Assembly (NCBI GenBank): GCA_039208045.1 | Contig: JBCCRH010000300.1 | Coordinates: forward strand, 1-7,968 | Source: JBCCRH01 sp039208045 | Lineage (GTDB): Bacteria > Bacteroidota > Bacteroidia > Chitinophagales > Saprospiraceae | DNA length: 7,968 nt | Direction of reading: 5' to 3' | Shown: piece after piece, positions 1 to 6,617 of the stretch | Layout of the letters: each line of letters starts with the position of its first letter | Numbering within the stretch: the stretch's first letter is position 1 | Translations under genes and position numbers: made by a program | Notes under the pieces: model-generated | Database searches by the model: none | The model's input: the letters and a program-made list of their open reading frames with translations, nothing else | Told to the model about the DNA's origin: nothing

Positions 1-735
1 AGCATCCTGCATTTTTTGTGCGGCTGTTGCCGCAGCTGCCTCAATCACACCATCAGATAGGCCTTCTAGGTCAGCCTTATCCAATATTAGTTCAAAGCCA
101 TTGGTCTCAGCTAGCAGATTCTGACCAAATTCCGTTGTCAATTCCGAAATTTTGGAGTTGATAGCTGTAATTTGAACCTTTTGTTCTGCATTGAGCAGGG
201 CCCCACTGCGAACAAACTGCTTGCGGGTATCTTCCAAAAGCTTGCGTTGCTCGTCGGTTAGGTCAAGCGTTTCACGCGCTTGCCAAATGGCCTCCACCCG
301 CTTAAATAGCCCTTCATTGAGCGTTATTTTATCGTAGTGCGCAGAGATCATTGGGCTTAATTCCCGTTGTAGTTCTTGTAATTTTGGATTCGTATTGGAG
401 CTTGTCAAGTTATAGAAAACGCTGGACACCTTATTCAGTAGCTTTCCAGACCGTTCTAGTTCTTCAAGCGTATTAGCAAAAGTTGGTGCCTCCGTATTAT
501 CTACGATAGCATCAATTTCAGCCAGGTTTTCTTCCATGCCTTTTTGAAAAGCAGGCATGTAGTGTTCATCTTTGATGGCATCGAAGGGAGGCACTTCAAA
601 TGGGGTGTTCCATTCTTGCTCAAATGGGTTGTCGGATACTTGTACTTCGGCCTGGTCGGTTTGATCGGTTTGATCAGTTGTATTTCGACAAGCGCTAAAA
701 AGCACTAATACCGTAAGAATAGGGAGATATTTCAT
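1..735 (-). CDS. dcp: M3-family oligopeptidase, Dcp-type, lipoprotein (N-terminal part, 245 codons)
   Basis: The reading frame runs leftward from an ATG at 735 and is open to the window edge, so the C-terminal two thirds, including the HExxH zinc site expected for this family, lie outside. The N-terminus MKYLPILTVLVLFSAC is a lipoprotein signal peptide with Cys16 as the lipidation site, so the enzyme should be membrane-anchored in the envelope. A short TDQ-repeat linker follows, then segments typical of Dcp/OpdA N-terminal domains: NPFEQEWNTPFEVPPFDAIK (37-56), HYMPAF (59-64), TFANTLEELERSG (85-97), FYNLTSSNTNP (106-116) and ITLNEGLFKRV (137-147). Family members are zinc metallopeptidases that remove dipeptides from, or cut, short oligopeptides. 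It lies 41 nt after the LOG-family gene on the same strand and is probably cotranscribed with it; the leader is A-rich without a clear Shine-Dalgarno. Family assignment is firm; catalytic competence cannot be checked here. Confidence 0.9.
   Translation of the reverse strand, partial: MKYLPILTVLVLFSACRNTTDQTDQTDQAEVQVSDNPFEQEWNTPFEVPPFDAIKDEHYMPAFQKGMEENLAEIDAIVDNTEAPTFANTLEELERSGKLLNKVSSVFYNLTSSNTNPKLQELQRELSPMISAHYDKITLNEGLFKRVEAIWQARETLDLTDEQRKLLEDTRKQFVRSGALLNAEQKVQITAINSKISELTTEFGQNLLAETNGFELILDKADLEGLSDGVIEAAAATAAQKMQDA
653..679 (-). repeat. Three tandem 9-bp units encoding a TDQ linker
   Basis: Three consecutive 9-bp units (tggtcggtt, tgatcggtt, tgatcagtt on the + strand) encode the repeating Thr-Asp-Gln linker just after the lipidated Cys of the Dcp-type lipoprotein. 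The copy number keeps the frame, so changes in it would only alter linker length. This is probably a spacer holding the enzyme off the membrane (inference). Confidence 0.8.
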
Positions 736-776
736 TTTTTGTTTTAATTTTTATGACTCCGTGAAGATAGTTGTTT

Positions 777-1922
777 TCATTTTACTTTTACAGGGGGATG
801 CTGACGCAAAAAGGTAAGTATTTCTTTTGGTTCGTCGGTTAGAAAAAGCTGCTTAAAATAGTCCTGCCCATAAGCTAATTGCCTTAGCAAGGGATAAATC
901 ATCGTTTCTACCTCATAGCGTTTTCTTCCCAAGAATACCATTGGACTGTAGTAATTGAAAGTGCCATAATGGTTTTGCGTAGCATCCATAAAGATTTCCT
1001 GAGTAGTACCCGCGCTGCCCGGAGCGCAGATAATGCCGTATAGACTTACCGCCAATAGCGTGTCTTCGCGAATACTGTTAGAAAAATACTTGGCAATATG
1101 CGTGGCGAATAGATTACTAGGTTCGTGCCCATAGAACCAAGTGGGGATAGCCAGGCTTTCCCCACCATCAGGGTATCGTTCGAGCACTTCCAGGGCTTGG
1201 TCTTGGTAGCTGGCCTCGTCGTATTTGGGCGCTTTCGCTAAAATATCCACCGCATCGGCTAAGTCCTGCGCTGACCTGCCTGCAAAGTACGCTCCAACAT
1301 TAGTAGCTTCCATAATGCCCGGCCCTCCTCCTGAAACGATATAATAGCCGTTTTCTGCTAGTAATTTTGCCGTTTGTGCAGTTTTGAGGTACCACTCATC
1401 ATCGCGGCCCGTACTGTGTCCACCCATAAAGCCGACGCACTTCAGTTTTGTCATACCTTGCTCATCAAAGTGCAACAAATCTCGCAGCGCTTCGTCGATG
1501 GCGTAGTCGTGGATACGCTGCCAGAGTGCCTCATTGATAGAAGGGGTGAACTTGCTCTTAGAAAAGTGCTGGTATATCTTGAAGTCAGGAGCATGGTACT
1601 CATCGGCTGGATTGGTACCAGCTAGCTCTTGCCAAGTATACAGTTGGCTGCGAAAAGGGCGATAGGGGAGTGTGGTCGGTGCTTTATAAATGTAAGCGCC
1701 TCTTTGGTGAAGGATTTCTTCTTCAGCCGGTGTTAGTTTACATCCTAAGAAGGTCGTATTCTCAAAATTCATCATCTCCCATCTGACCTTTAGCAAACTA
1801 AAGTCCAATCCCATGAGCGTACAGTTGGCCAGGGAAACCCCATTCTTCAAAAACTGCTGAAAAGACTTGATCTCTGTGATTCTAGTTTCTTGGGAAGGTT
1901 CAAACTTTGTCATGATCACCAT
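777..1922 (-). CDS. LOG-family Rossmann-fold protein with N-terminal extension
   Basis: A 381-residue protein. The C-terminal two thirds carry the LOG / lysine-decarboxylase-like fold: VGFMGGHSTGRDDEWY (163-178), the phosphate-binding loop VSGGGPGIMEATN (196-208), NSIRED with Arg285 in place of the usual RK pair, and PGSAGTTQE (301-309), which matches PGGxGTxxE except that the third position is Ser. Plant and bacterial LOG proteins are nucleoside-5'-monophosphate phosphoribohydrolases; the substrate of this longer subgroup is not evident from sequence. Residues about 30-63 (ANCTLMGLDF, MNFENTTFLGC) resemble short pentapeptide-repeat turns. At 381 residues it is about twice the length of canonical LOG (about 180-220). 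No signal peptide is seen, so it is probably cytoplasmic. The start at 1922 overlaps coaE by 23 nt; a second ATG at 1913 (codon 4) is equally possible and would leave a 14-nt overlap. Either implies coupling to coaE. Confidence 0.85.
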   Translation of the reverse strand: MVIMTKFEPSQETRITEIKSFQQFLKNGVSLANCTLMGLDFSLLKVRWEMMNFENTTFLGCKLTPAEEEILHQRGAYIYKAPTTLPYRPFRSQLYTWQELAGTNPADEYHAPDFKIYQHFSKSKFTPSINEALWQRIHDYAIDEALRDLLHFDEQGMTKLKCVGFMGGHSTGRDDEWYLKTAQTAKLLAENGYYIVSGGGPGIMEATNVGAYFAGRSAQDLADAVDILAKAPKYDEASYQDQALEVLERYPDGGESLAIPTWFYGHEPSNLFATHIAKYFSNSIREDTLLAVSLYGIICAPGSAGTTQEIFMDATQNHYGTFNYYSPMVFLGRKRYEVETMIYPLLRQLAYGQDYFKQLFLTDEPKEILTFLRQHPPVKVK

Positions 1923-2523
1923 TTAGTTTAGCGGTAAGAGCTAGTAATTGCTGATGGATAGCTAATACCTGTGTGATTAGGCTTTGGGTACCGTCATTGT
2001 GAATAACAAAATCAGCTTGTTCCACTTTATACGTCTCTGGAAGCTGCTTTTCCATGCGTGCTCTCACAGCAGCTTCTTCTACCTGATCACGCTTCATCAC
2101 ACGCTCTATTCGGATTGCTTCTGGTGCGGTAACGGTAATAATTTTATCCAGTGCTTTATAGCTCCCACTTTCGTAAAGTAGTGCTGCTTCTTTTAAGGTG
2201 TAGGGCACTTCTTGCTGGGCGTTGTGCCAAGCCAAGCTATCTGTTGCTACTGCGGGATGCACCAATCGATTGAGCTGCTCTAATTTTGATTGATCACTAA
2301 AGGCGATTTTCGCAATGTGTGCTCTGTTGAGCAGTCCTGTGTAGTGATAGGCTTCTTCTCCAAACAGTTCTTTAATTTGCGCTATGAGCTTTTCATCATT
2401 AGACATGAGGTACTTGGCCTGTGTATCTGCATAGTAAACAGGGATACCTAATTCCTCAAAAAGCTTACATACGGTAGTTTTTCCACTACCTATCCCTCCT
2501 GTAATGCCTATTTTCAGTACCAT
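1900..2523 (-). CDS. coaE: Dephospho-CoA kinase
   Basis: A 207-residue protein of normal CoaE length. It phosphorylates the 3'-hydroxyl of the ribose of dephospho-CoA with ATP, the last step of coenzyme A synthesis, in the cytoplasm. Visible motifs are the P-loop GITGGIGSGKTTV (6-18), the YYADTQAK segment (30-37) with the family's catalytic Asp at 33, RLVHPAV (86-92), the EAALLYESG segment (112-120) for substrate binding, the lid residues RVMKRDQ (141-147) and the C-terminal ADFVIHNDG (170-178). The ATG at 2523 is the natural start because the P-loop begins within the first ten residues. The gene is first in the leftward group, diverges from the porP-like gene across 109 bp, and its 3' end overlaps the LOG-family gene, suggesting a shared transcript. 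Nothing in the protein looks unusual. Confidence 0.97.
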   Translation of the reverse strand: MVLKIGITGGIGSGKTTVCKLFEELGIPVYYADTQAKYLMSNDEKLIAQIKELFGEEAYHYTGLLNRAHIAKIAFSDQSKLEQLNRLVHPAVATDSLAWHNAQQEVPYTLKEAALLYESGSYKALDKIITVTAPEAIRIERVMKRDQVEEAAVRARMEKQLPETYKVEQADFVIHNDGTQSLITQVLAIHQQLLALTAKLNGDHDKV

Positions 2524-2555
2524 AGTTTAGATTTGTACTTGTAAATTAACTAAAA

Positions 2556-2575
2556 CCTACTGATTATGTAGTAGG
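2556..2575. promoter_or_regulatory. Inverted repeat (6-bp arms, 8-nt loop) in divergent intergenic region
   Basis: CCTACT (2556-2561) and AGTAGG (2570-2575) form perfect 6-bp arms around GATTATGT. The dyad is flanked by AAAA on the left and CGTTTTT on the right, so in either direction a hairpin followed closely by a T tract would form. It lies 33 bp from the coaE start and about 57 bp from the porP-like start. It could be an operator, a 5'-leader hairpin or attenuator for coaE, or a weak bidirectional terminator insulating the two transcripts. The dyad is seen directly; the role is inference. Confidence 0.4.
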
Positions 2576-2579
2576 CGTT

Positions 2580-2610
2580 TTTCACTTTTCGAGGCTTTTT
2601 GTTTAATTTG
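2580..2610 (+). promoter_or_regulatory. Possible promoter of the porP-like gene
   Basis: TTAATTTG at 2603-2610 matches the Bacteroidota -7 element TAnnTTTG at all fixed positions but the second. Nineteen bases upstream, TTTC (2580-2583) matches three of four bases of the -33 TTTG. A start site near 2616 would leave a leader of under 20 nt before the TTG start. Both elements are imperfect in an AT-rich stretch, so this is tentative. Confidence 0.3.
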
Positions 2611-2632
2611 GAAGGGCTTAAAAAAGATCATA

Positions 2633-3655
2633 TTGAGACACTCACTGCGCCACATTTTTACTTTATGCCTTCTTGCTGCCTTTACTACCCAATCGACCTT
2701 TGGGCAAGATTTGCATTTTTCACAGTTTTATAATGCCCCCCTCAACATCAGTCCAGCACTCACAGGTGTATTCAATGGTGATCAGCGCTTTGTAGGTACT
2801 TATCGTAACCAGTGGTCGAGCGTGCCCGTGCCATTTACAACCTTTGCAGCTTCATACGATCAGAAGTTTTCTTTTCCCTTTACGGGAGATGGCTTTTTTG
2901 GTGGAGGCTTGATTTTTACTTACGATGCCGCTGGCGATGCCGATCTTAACTGGGCCCAGTTGGGACTCAACATCAGCTATACCCAGCCTATCAATAAAGA
3001 AAACTATATTACGGTAGGTACGGAGCTAAAATTTGGCCAACGCGCCTTCAATCCTGATGCGCTTACTTTTGATGACCAATTTGACGGTGATTTTTTTGAT
3101 CCTACTAGAGCTACGCTACAGTCCTTTGCACAAACAGCGAGTGGCTTTTTTGATTTGGGCGCAGGAGTAACCTGGAGCGCCCGCGATAGCGATTCTCGGG
3201 GGAGCGTTGTTTCCGGACTTGCCTTTGGTCACCTTACCGAACCGGTCATTGGTTTTTTAGACGACAGTGAAATAGAAGTGCCACTAGTGATGCGAGTTTT
3301 CACCTTTGGTACTATTCCACTCAACAAGGAATTTGATCTCAATCTCATGGTCTTGGGGCAGCTACAGCTCCCATATTCTGAGCTATTGCTAGGTAGTACG
3401 CTGACTTACCACATGCCGCTGGATGGTTCTAAGCAGATTGACCTCACTGCGGGTATCGCTTATCGCGATGAAGATGCTCTAATTTTCATTTTGGAGAGTA
3501 CCTATCAAAACTGGCGATTAGGCTTTAGCTACGATGTTAATATTTCAGATTTTGAAGTCGCAACGAATAATTTTGGAGGCCCTGAACTAGGTGTTCGTTA
3601 TATTATTACAAAAGTGCAAGCCCCTAATAAATTCAAAGCTTGCCCCATTTTTTAA
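2633..3655 (+). CDS. PorP/SprF-family type IX secretion-associated outer-membrane protein
   Basis: A 340-residue protein. A signal peptide covers residues 1-24 (cleavage likely after FG24, leaving Q25), and the mature start QDLHFSQFYNAPLNISPALT is the hallmark of the PorP/SprF family, followed by GTYRNQW (52-58) and SYDQKF (70-75). The rest is a series of alternating amphipathic strands rich in Gly and aromatics, consistent with an outer-membrane beta-barrel, ending in GGPELGVRY. In Porphyromonas and Flavobacterium, PorP and SprF are needed for secretion or attachment of particular type IX substrates such as SprB. The start is TTG at 2633: between the in-frame stop at 2561 and the signal peptide there is no ATG or GTG in frame, and the first internal ATG is far inside the barrel. 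It is followed after 13 nt by its OmpA-like partner. No large adhesin gene lies upstream, unlike many such loci. Family firm; substrate unknown. Confidence 0.9.
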   Translation: MRHSLRHIFTLCLLAAFTTQSTFGQDLHFSQFYNAPLNISPALTGVFNGDQRFVGTYRNQWSSVPVPFTTFAASYDQKFSFPFTGDGFFGGGLIFTYDAAGDADLNWAQLGLNISYTQPINKENYITVGTELKFGQRAFNPDALTFDDQFDGDFFDPTRATLQSFAQTASGFFDLGAGVTWSARDSDSRGSVVSGLAFGHLTEPVIGFLDDSEIEVPLVMRVFTFGTIPLNKEFDLNLMVLGQLQLPYSELLLGSTLTYHMPLDGSKQIDLTAGIAYRDEDALIFILESTYQNWRLGFSYDVNISDFEVATNNFGGPELGVRYIITKVQAPNKFKACPIF

Positions 3656-3668
3656 AATTCCACGGATT

Positions 3669-5642
3669 ATGCTTAAAAGATTACTTTTTTTATGCTTTCT
3701 TTTGCCTGCTACCCTAAACGCTCAAACTGCACAAGCCTTTGAAAAAGCGGGGTACAAGGCCTACGAAGAAAAAGACTACTACACCGCCATTTATTACCTA
3801 GAGGCTGCTGATGACCTCAACGAAGGAAATCCACAAGTCGTGTATATTATTGCAGAATCTGCAAGGCAGTTTTATGCCTTCAACCTTGCAGTGGAACAGT
3901 ATACCAGATTATTAGAGCTAGAGGGCAGCAGTGCATTTCCGCTGGCACGCTTCCACTTGGCAGAAGTATATAAACAACTTGGCAATTATGAGCTAGCAGC
4001 GGAGTACTATCAGGCTTTTCTCAATACGGGCCAGGGAGAGACCTCCTATTTAGCGAAAGCGCAAGAAGAAATAGCTACTTGCCAATGGGCACAAGAACAG
4101 GTGGCAGGAGATTCCTTGTATACCACCACTTTGCTGAGCGATAAAGTCAATACCCCTTATTCTGAATTTGGTCCTTATTTATACGGCGACACCCTATTTT
4201 ACAGCTCCTACCGTTTTCGAGACTTTTCTGATAAGAAATCACCACTTCGAAAAATTTCCAAAGTCATGACGGTGCAGGGGGATGAAAAGGGCAGAGCAAT
4301 GTCTAAAAAATTTAACTCCAACACCCAGCTGACTGCCCATACGACCTTAAGCAGCAATCAAAAGACGATTTACTTCACCATTTGTAACTATACCCAAGGG
4401 ATGCGCTTCCGCTGTGAAATTTTTGCACGCGATAAAACTGCTGACAACCTTTGGGCGGAAACGCCCAGAAAGCTATCTGATGCCATTAATACGGTTGGTT
4501 TTACCGCCACCCAGCCATCTGTAGGCTTTGATAATAAATTACAACGCGAAGTGCTCTACTTTGCTTCTGACCGACCAGGAGGGGAGGGGGGATTAGATAT
4601 TTGGCGCAGTGTATTTGACCCCGTACAGCAGCAATTTGGGGCGCCACAGCCTGTGGCAGCAGTAAATACGGAAGCGGATGAGGTCACTCCTTTTTGGCAT
4701 GCATCCAGCCAGACGCTTTACTTTAGCTCCAAGGGCTATCAGGGACTTGGCGGCTACGATGTGTATCGGATAGCAATTAATGATCCTTATGCAGAGGTGA
4801 GCCACCTAGCTACTTCTATCAATTCCAGCTATAATGATCTATATTTTGCTCCACAAGAAGATGCACGATATGGCTATTTTAGCTCTAATCGGCCTGGTGG
4901 TTATTATCTGGATAAGAAGTTTAAGGCATGCTGCAATGATATATACACTTACGAATGGGTAGGCCCTGAACGCCTTCCTATCACGCTAACGCCTCTTCCG
5001 GTTGCCATCCCATTGCTCCCCATTCCAGAACGCCTTCCCGACTGGGAGTACGAGTTAGAACAGCTACTGCCCTTGGCTTTGTATTTTGACAATGACCGTC
5101 CAAATCCAAGAACGCGGCAGACGACCACCAGAAAGGCTTACTTAGAAACCTATGCTGCTTATTATGCGAGAAGAGGCGAGTATATTACCAACTATTCGGA
5201 GCCCGTACAGGAAGCAAGGAAGGAAGAAGCTAAAGAACGCGTAGAAACCTTTTTTGATGATAGAATCAAGCGAGGAGCAGATAATCTGGCACGTTTTTCG
5301 AACATCCTTGTGCTTAAGCTCCAACGCGGTGAAAGACTAGATATTACCCTACAAGGCTACGCTTCGCCAAGAGCAAAAGGGGACTACAATAAAAAGCTAA
5401 GTCAGCGCCGAGCAAGTTGTATTCGCAACCATTTTAATACCTTCCGAAATGGTATATTTCAACCGTATCTAAAAAATAAACAGCTCACCATAACGGAGCA
5501 GGGCTTTGGCGAACGTGATCTGAAAGACATCAAAGAAAAGGATATATCAGATGATTTGGATGATCGCAGAAATTCGGTGTATAGCCCTACTGCTGCGCGC
5601 GAGCGCCGAGTAGAGATTGTAGAGGTGGAAACGAAGCAGTAG
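3669..5642 (+). CDS. TPR–PD40–OmpA periplasmic protein, PorE-like, paired with PorP-like protein
   Basis: A 657-residue protein. The start at 3669 is chosen because it opens directly on a signal peptide (MLKRLLFLCFLLPATLNA, 1-18) 13 nt after the porP-like stop; an in-frame ATG at 3591 would put 26 hydrophilic residues in front and overlap the previous gene. Residues about 20-140 form tetratricopeptide-like helices (KAYEEKDYYTAIYYLEAA; LGNYELAAEYYQAFL). Residues about 155-430 hold five PD40/WD40-like propeller repeats (for example LYFASDRPGGEGGLDIWR 296-313, LYFSSKGYQGLGGYDVYRI 350-368, GYFSSNRPGG 402-411). A proline-rich linker (433-458) follows, then an OmpA-like domain beginning ALYFDND (470-476), with a helical insertion of about 80 residues, GYASPRAKG (563-571), N574 and LSQRRA (577-582), and ending RRVEIVE. 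The architecture resembles PorE, which ties the type IX machine to peptidoglycan, but the carboxypeptidase-regulatory domain is absent. It is probably cotranscribed with the porP-like gene and acts with that protein. Confidence 0.9.
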   Translation: MLKRLLFLCFLLPATLNAQTAQAFEKAGYKAYEEKDYYTAIYYLEAADDLNEGNPQVVYIIAESARQFYAFNLAVEQYTRLLELEGSSAFPLARFHLAEVYKQLGNYELAAEYYQAFLNTGQGETSYLAKAQEEIATCQWAQEQVAGDSLYTTTLLSDKVNTPYSEFGPYLYGDTLFYSSYRFRDFSDKKSPLRKISKVMTVQGDEKGRAMSKKFNSNTQLTAHTTLSSNQKTIYFTICNYTQGMRFRCEIFARDKTADNLWAETPRKLSDAINTVGFTATQPSVGFDNKLQREVLYFASDRPGGEGGLDIWRSVFDPVQQQFGAPQPVAAVNTEADEVTPFWHASSQTLYFSSKGYQGLGGYDVYRIAINDPYAEVSHLATSINSSYNDLYFAPQEDARYGYFSSNRPGGYYLDKKFKACCNDIYTYEWVGPERLPITLTPLPVAIPLLPIPERLPDWEYELEQLLPLALYFDNDRPNPRTRQTTTRKAYLETYAAYYARRGEYITNYSEPVQEARKEEAKERVETFFDDRIKRGADNLARFSNILVLKLQRGERLDITLQGYASPRAKGDYNKKLSQRRASCIRNHFNTFRNGIFQPYLKNKQLTITEQGFGERDLKDIKEKDISDDLDDRRNSVYSPTAARERRVEIVEVETKQ

Positions 5643-5650
5643 CCGCTCAT

Positions 5651-5681
5651 TTTGGGGAGGAATTGCTTTTTAGTACTTTTA
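5651..5681 (+). promoter_or_regulatory. Putative Bacteroidota-type promoter of the nuclease gene
   Basis: TTTG at 5651-5654 and TACTTTTA at 5674-5681 (seven of eight positions including the two free ones; the final G is A) are separated by 19 bp, the spacing expected for the Bacteroidota -33/-7 promoter. Transcription would begin near 5687, leaving a leader of about a dozen A-rich bases before the ATG at 5700. It would let the nuclease and the HerA-like gene be expressed independently of the PorP/OmpA pair. A short inverted repeat (TTTTTAG 5667-5673, CTAAAAA 5687-5693) overlaps it. Confidence 0.5.
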
Positions 5682-5699
5682 TTGCGCTAAAAAAATGCT

Positions 5700-6614
5700 A
5701 TGGCAAAATTTAGATCGAATCATGCTAAACAGGGCGCTAAGGGTGGCGGTACTACCGCTGTAAGGGTGGGCTTATTTGGTGCCATTATCGCTGGGCTTTT
5801 CTTTGCTTTTTCTAAGTTTATAGGTGGGGAAGATGGCAATACTGATGATTCCTATTTTCCGTCAGAGGAAAATACGAATTACGCAGATGCTTACTTTTTG
5901 CCTTCAAGCTCAAAAGGACAGCTAGTAGAGCATGAATACTACTGGCTCTCGTACGTAGAGGAACATGAGCAGGCGGAGTGGGTAGCCTACACGCTTACGC
6001 GCGAACAGATAGAGCAGAAGTGGGTGGAACGCCCCGATTTGTTTTTGCCTGACCCAGCCATTCGATCCCAATCCGCCACTCCTGACGATTACTATCGCTC
6101 AGGTTATGATCGTGGGCATTTGGTGCCCGCAGCAGATCGTGCTTTTAGTAAGGAAGCCATTGAAGAGACCTTCCTGATGAGCAATATTAGTCCTCAAGCG
6201 CATAGCTTTAATGGTGGAATATGGCGGGAGCTAGAAGAATTGACGCGCTCCTGGGCCAAGAAATATAAAAAACTATACGTAGTAACGGGTCCTGTATTTT
6301 CTATGCCCGCCAAAGGGCGGATAGGAGATAATGAAGTGACCATTCCTGCGGCCTATTTCAAAGTCATCTTGGATGCCTCTGAGCCAGAGCTGAAAGGCAT
6401 CGGCTTTATCATGCCGAATGAAATCAGCTATGAGCCGGTATTCAAATATGCAACTTCTATTGATGAAATTGAACGACTGACTGGCCTTAATTTTTTTAAT
6501 GATTTATTAGATCGGGAGCTAGAAGAAGAACTGGAAAGTAGTTACAATATCGATCTTTGGCAGTTTAACAAAGCCAAATTTGAGAAGCGAATCAACAAAT
6601 GGAATAACAACTAA
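5700..6614 (+). CDS. Membrane-anchored DNA/RNA non-specific endonuclease (NUC1 / beta-beta-alpha-Me)
   Basis: A 304-residue protein. The catalytic motif YDRGH (136-140, His140 the general base) is followed by MSNISPQ (160-166, Asn162) and FNGGIW (170-175, Asn171 the metal ligand) with Glu179 eight residues on, the same spacing as the Serratia nuclease residues His89, Asn110, Asn119 and Glu127. All key residues are present, so it should cut DNA and RNA with Mg2+. A Lys/Arg-rich N-terminus (residues 1-22) precedes one hydrophobic segment (about 21-41), followed by an acidic linker (GEDGNTDDSYFPSEEN), which predicts an uncleaved anchor with the nuclease domain in the periplasm. The C-terminal tail after about 265 is charged and helical. 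The gene lies 57 bp after the OmpA-like gene and 3 nt before the HerA-like gene. It could scavenge extracellular nucleic acid or protect against incoming DNA; family certain, role inferred. Confidence 0.93.
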   Translation: MAKFRSNHAKQGAKGGGTTAVRVGLFGAIIAGLFFAFSKFIGGEDGNTDDSYFPSEENTNYADAYFLPSSSKGQLVEHEYYWLSYVEEHEQAEWVAYTLTREQIEQKWVERPDLFLPDPAIRSQSATPDDYYRSGYDRGHLVPAADRAFSKEAIEETFLMSNISPQAHSFNGGIWRELEELTRSWAKKYKKLYVVTGPVFSMPAKGRIGDNEVTIPAAYFKVILDASEPELKGIGFIMPNEISYEPVFKYATSIDEIERLTGLNFFNDLLDRELEEELESSYNIDLWQFNKAKFEKRINKWNNN

Positions 6615-6617
6615 ACT

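Noticed and set aside
736..776. Search for a separate promoter for the Dcp-type gene in the gap after the LOG-family gene
   Set aside because: The best -7 candidate (TATCTTCA on the minus strand) misses two fixed positions and has no TTTG at the right distance, so cotranscription is the simpler reading.
1374..1625. Plus-strand open frame of 83 codons opposite the LOG-family gene
   Set aside because: It is opposite conserved LOG motifs, shows no domain or leader signal, and is a typical shadow frame.
3591..3668. Upstream in-frame ATG that would extend the OmpA-like protein by 26 residues
   Set aside because: It overlaps the porP-like gene by 65 nt and would bury a clear signal peptide that starts at the ATG at 3669.
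5667..5693. TTTTTAG/CTAAAAA inverted repeat considered as a terminator after the OmpA-like gene
   Set aside because: The stem is almost all A–T, has a 13-nt loop and no following T tract, and it overlaps the better-supported promoter. It is unlikely to terminate transcription.
5695..5763. Out-of-frame ATG five bases before the nuclease start, opening a 22-codon frame
   Set aside because: It has no recognisable product, and two ATGs close together in an A-rich leader are expected by chance. It could at most compete weakly for initiation.
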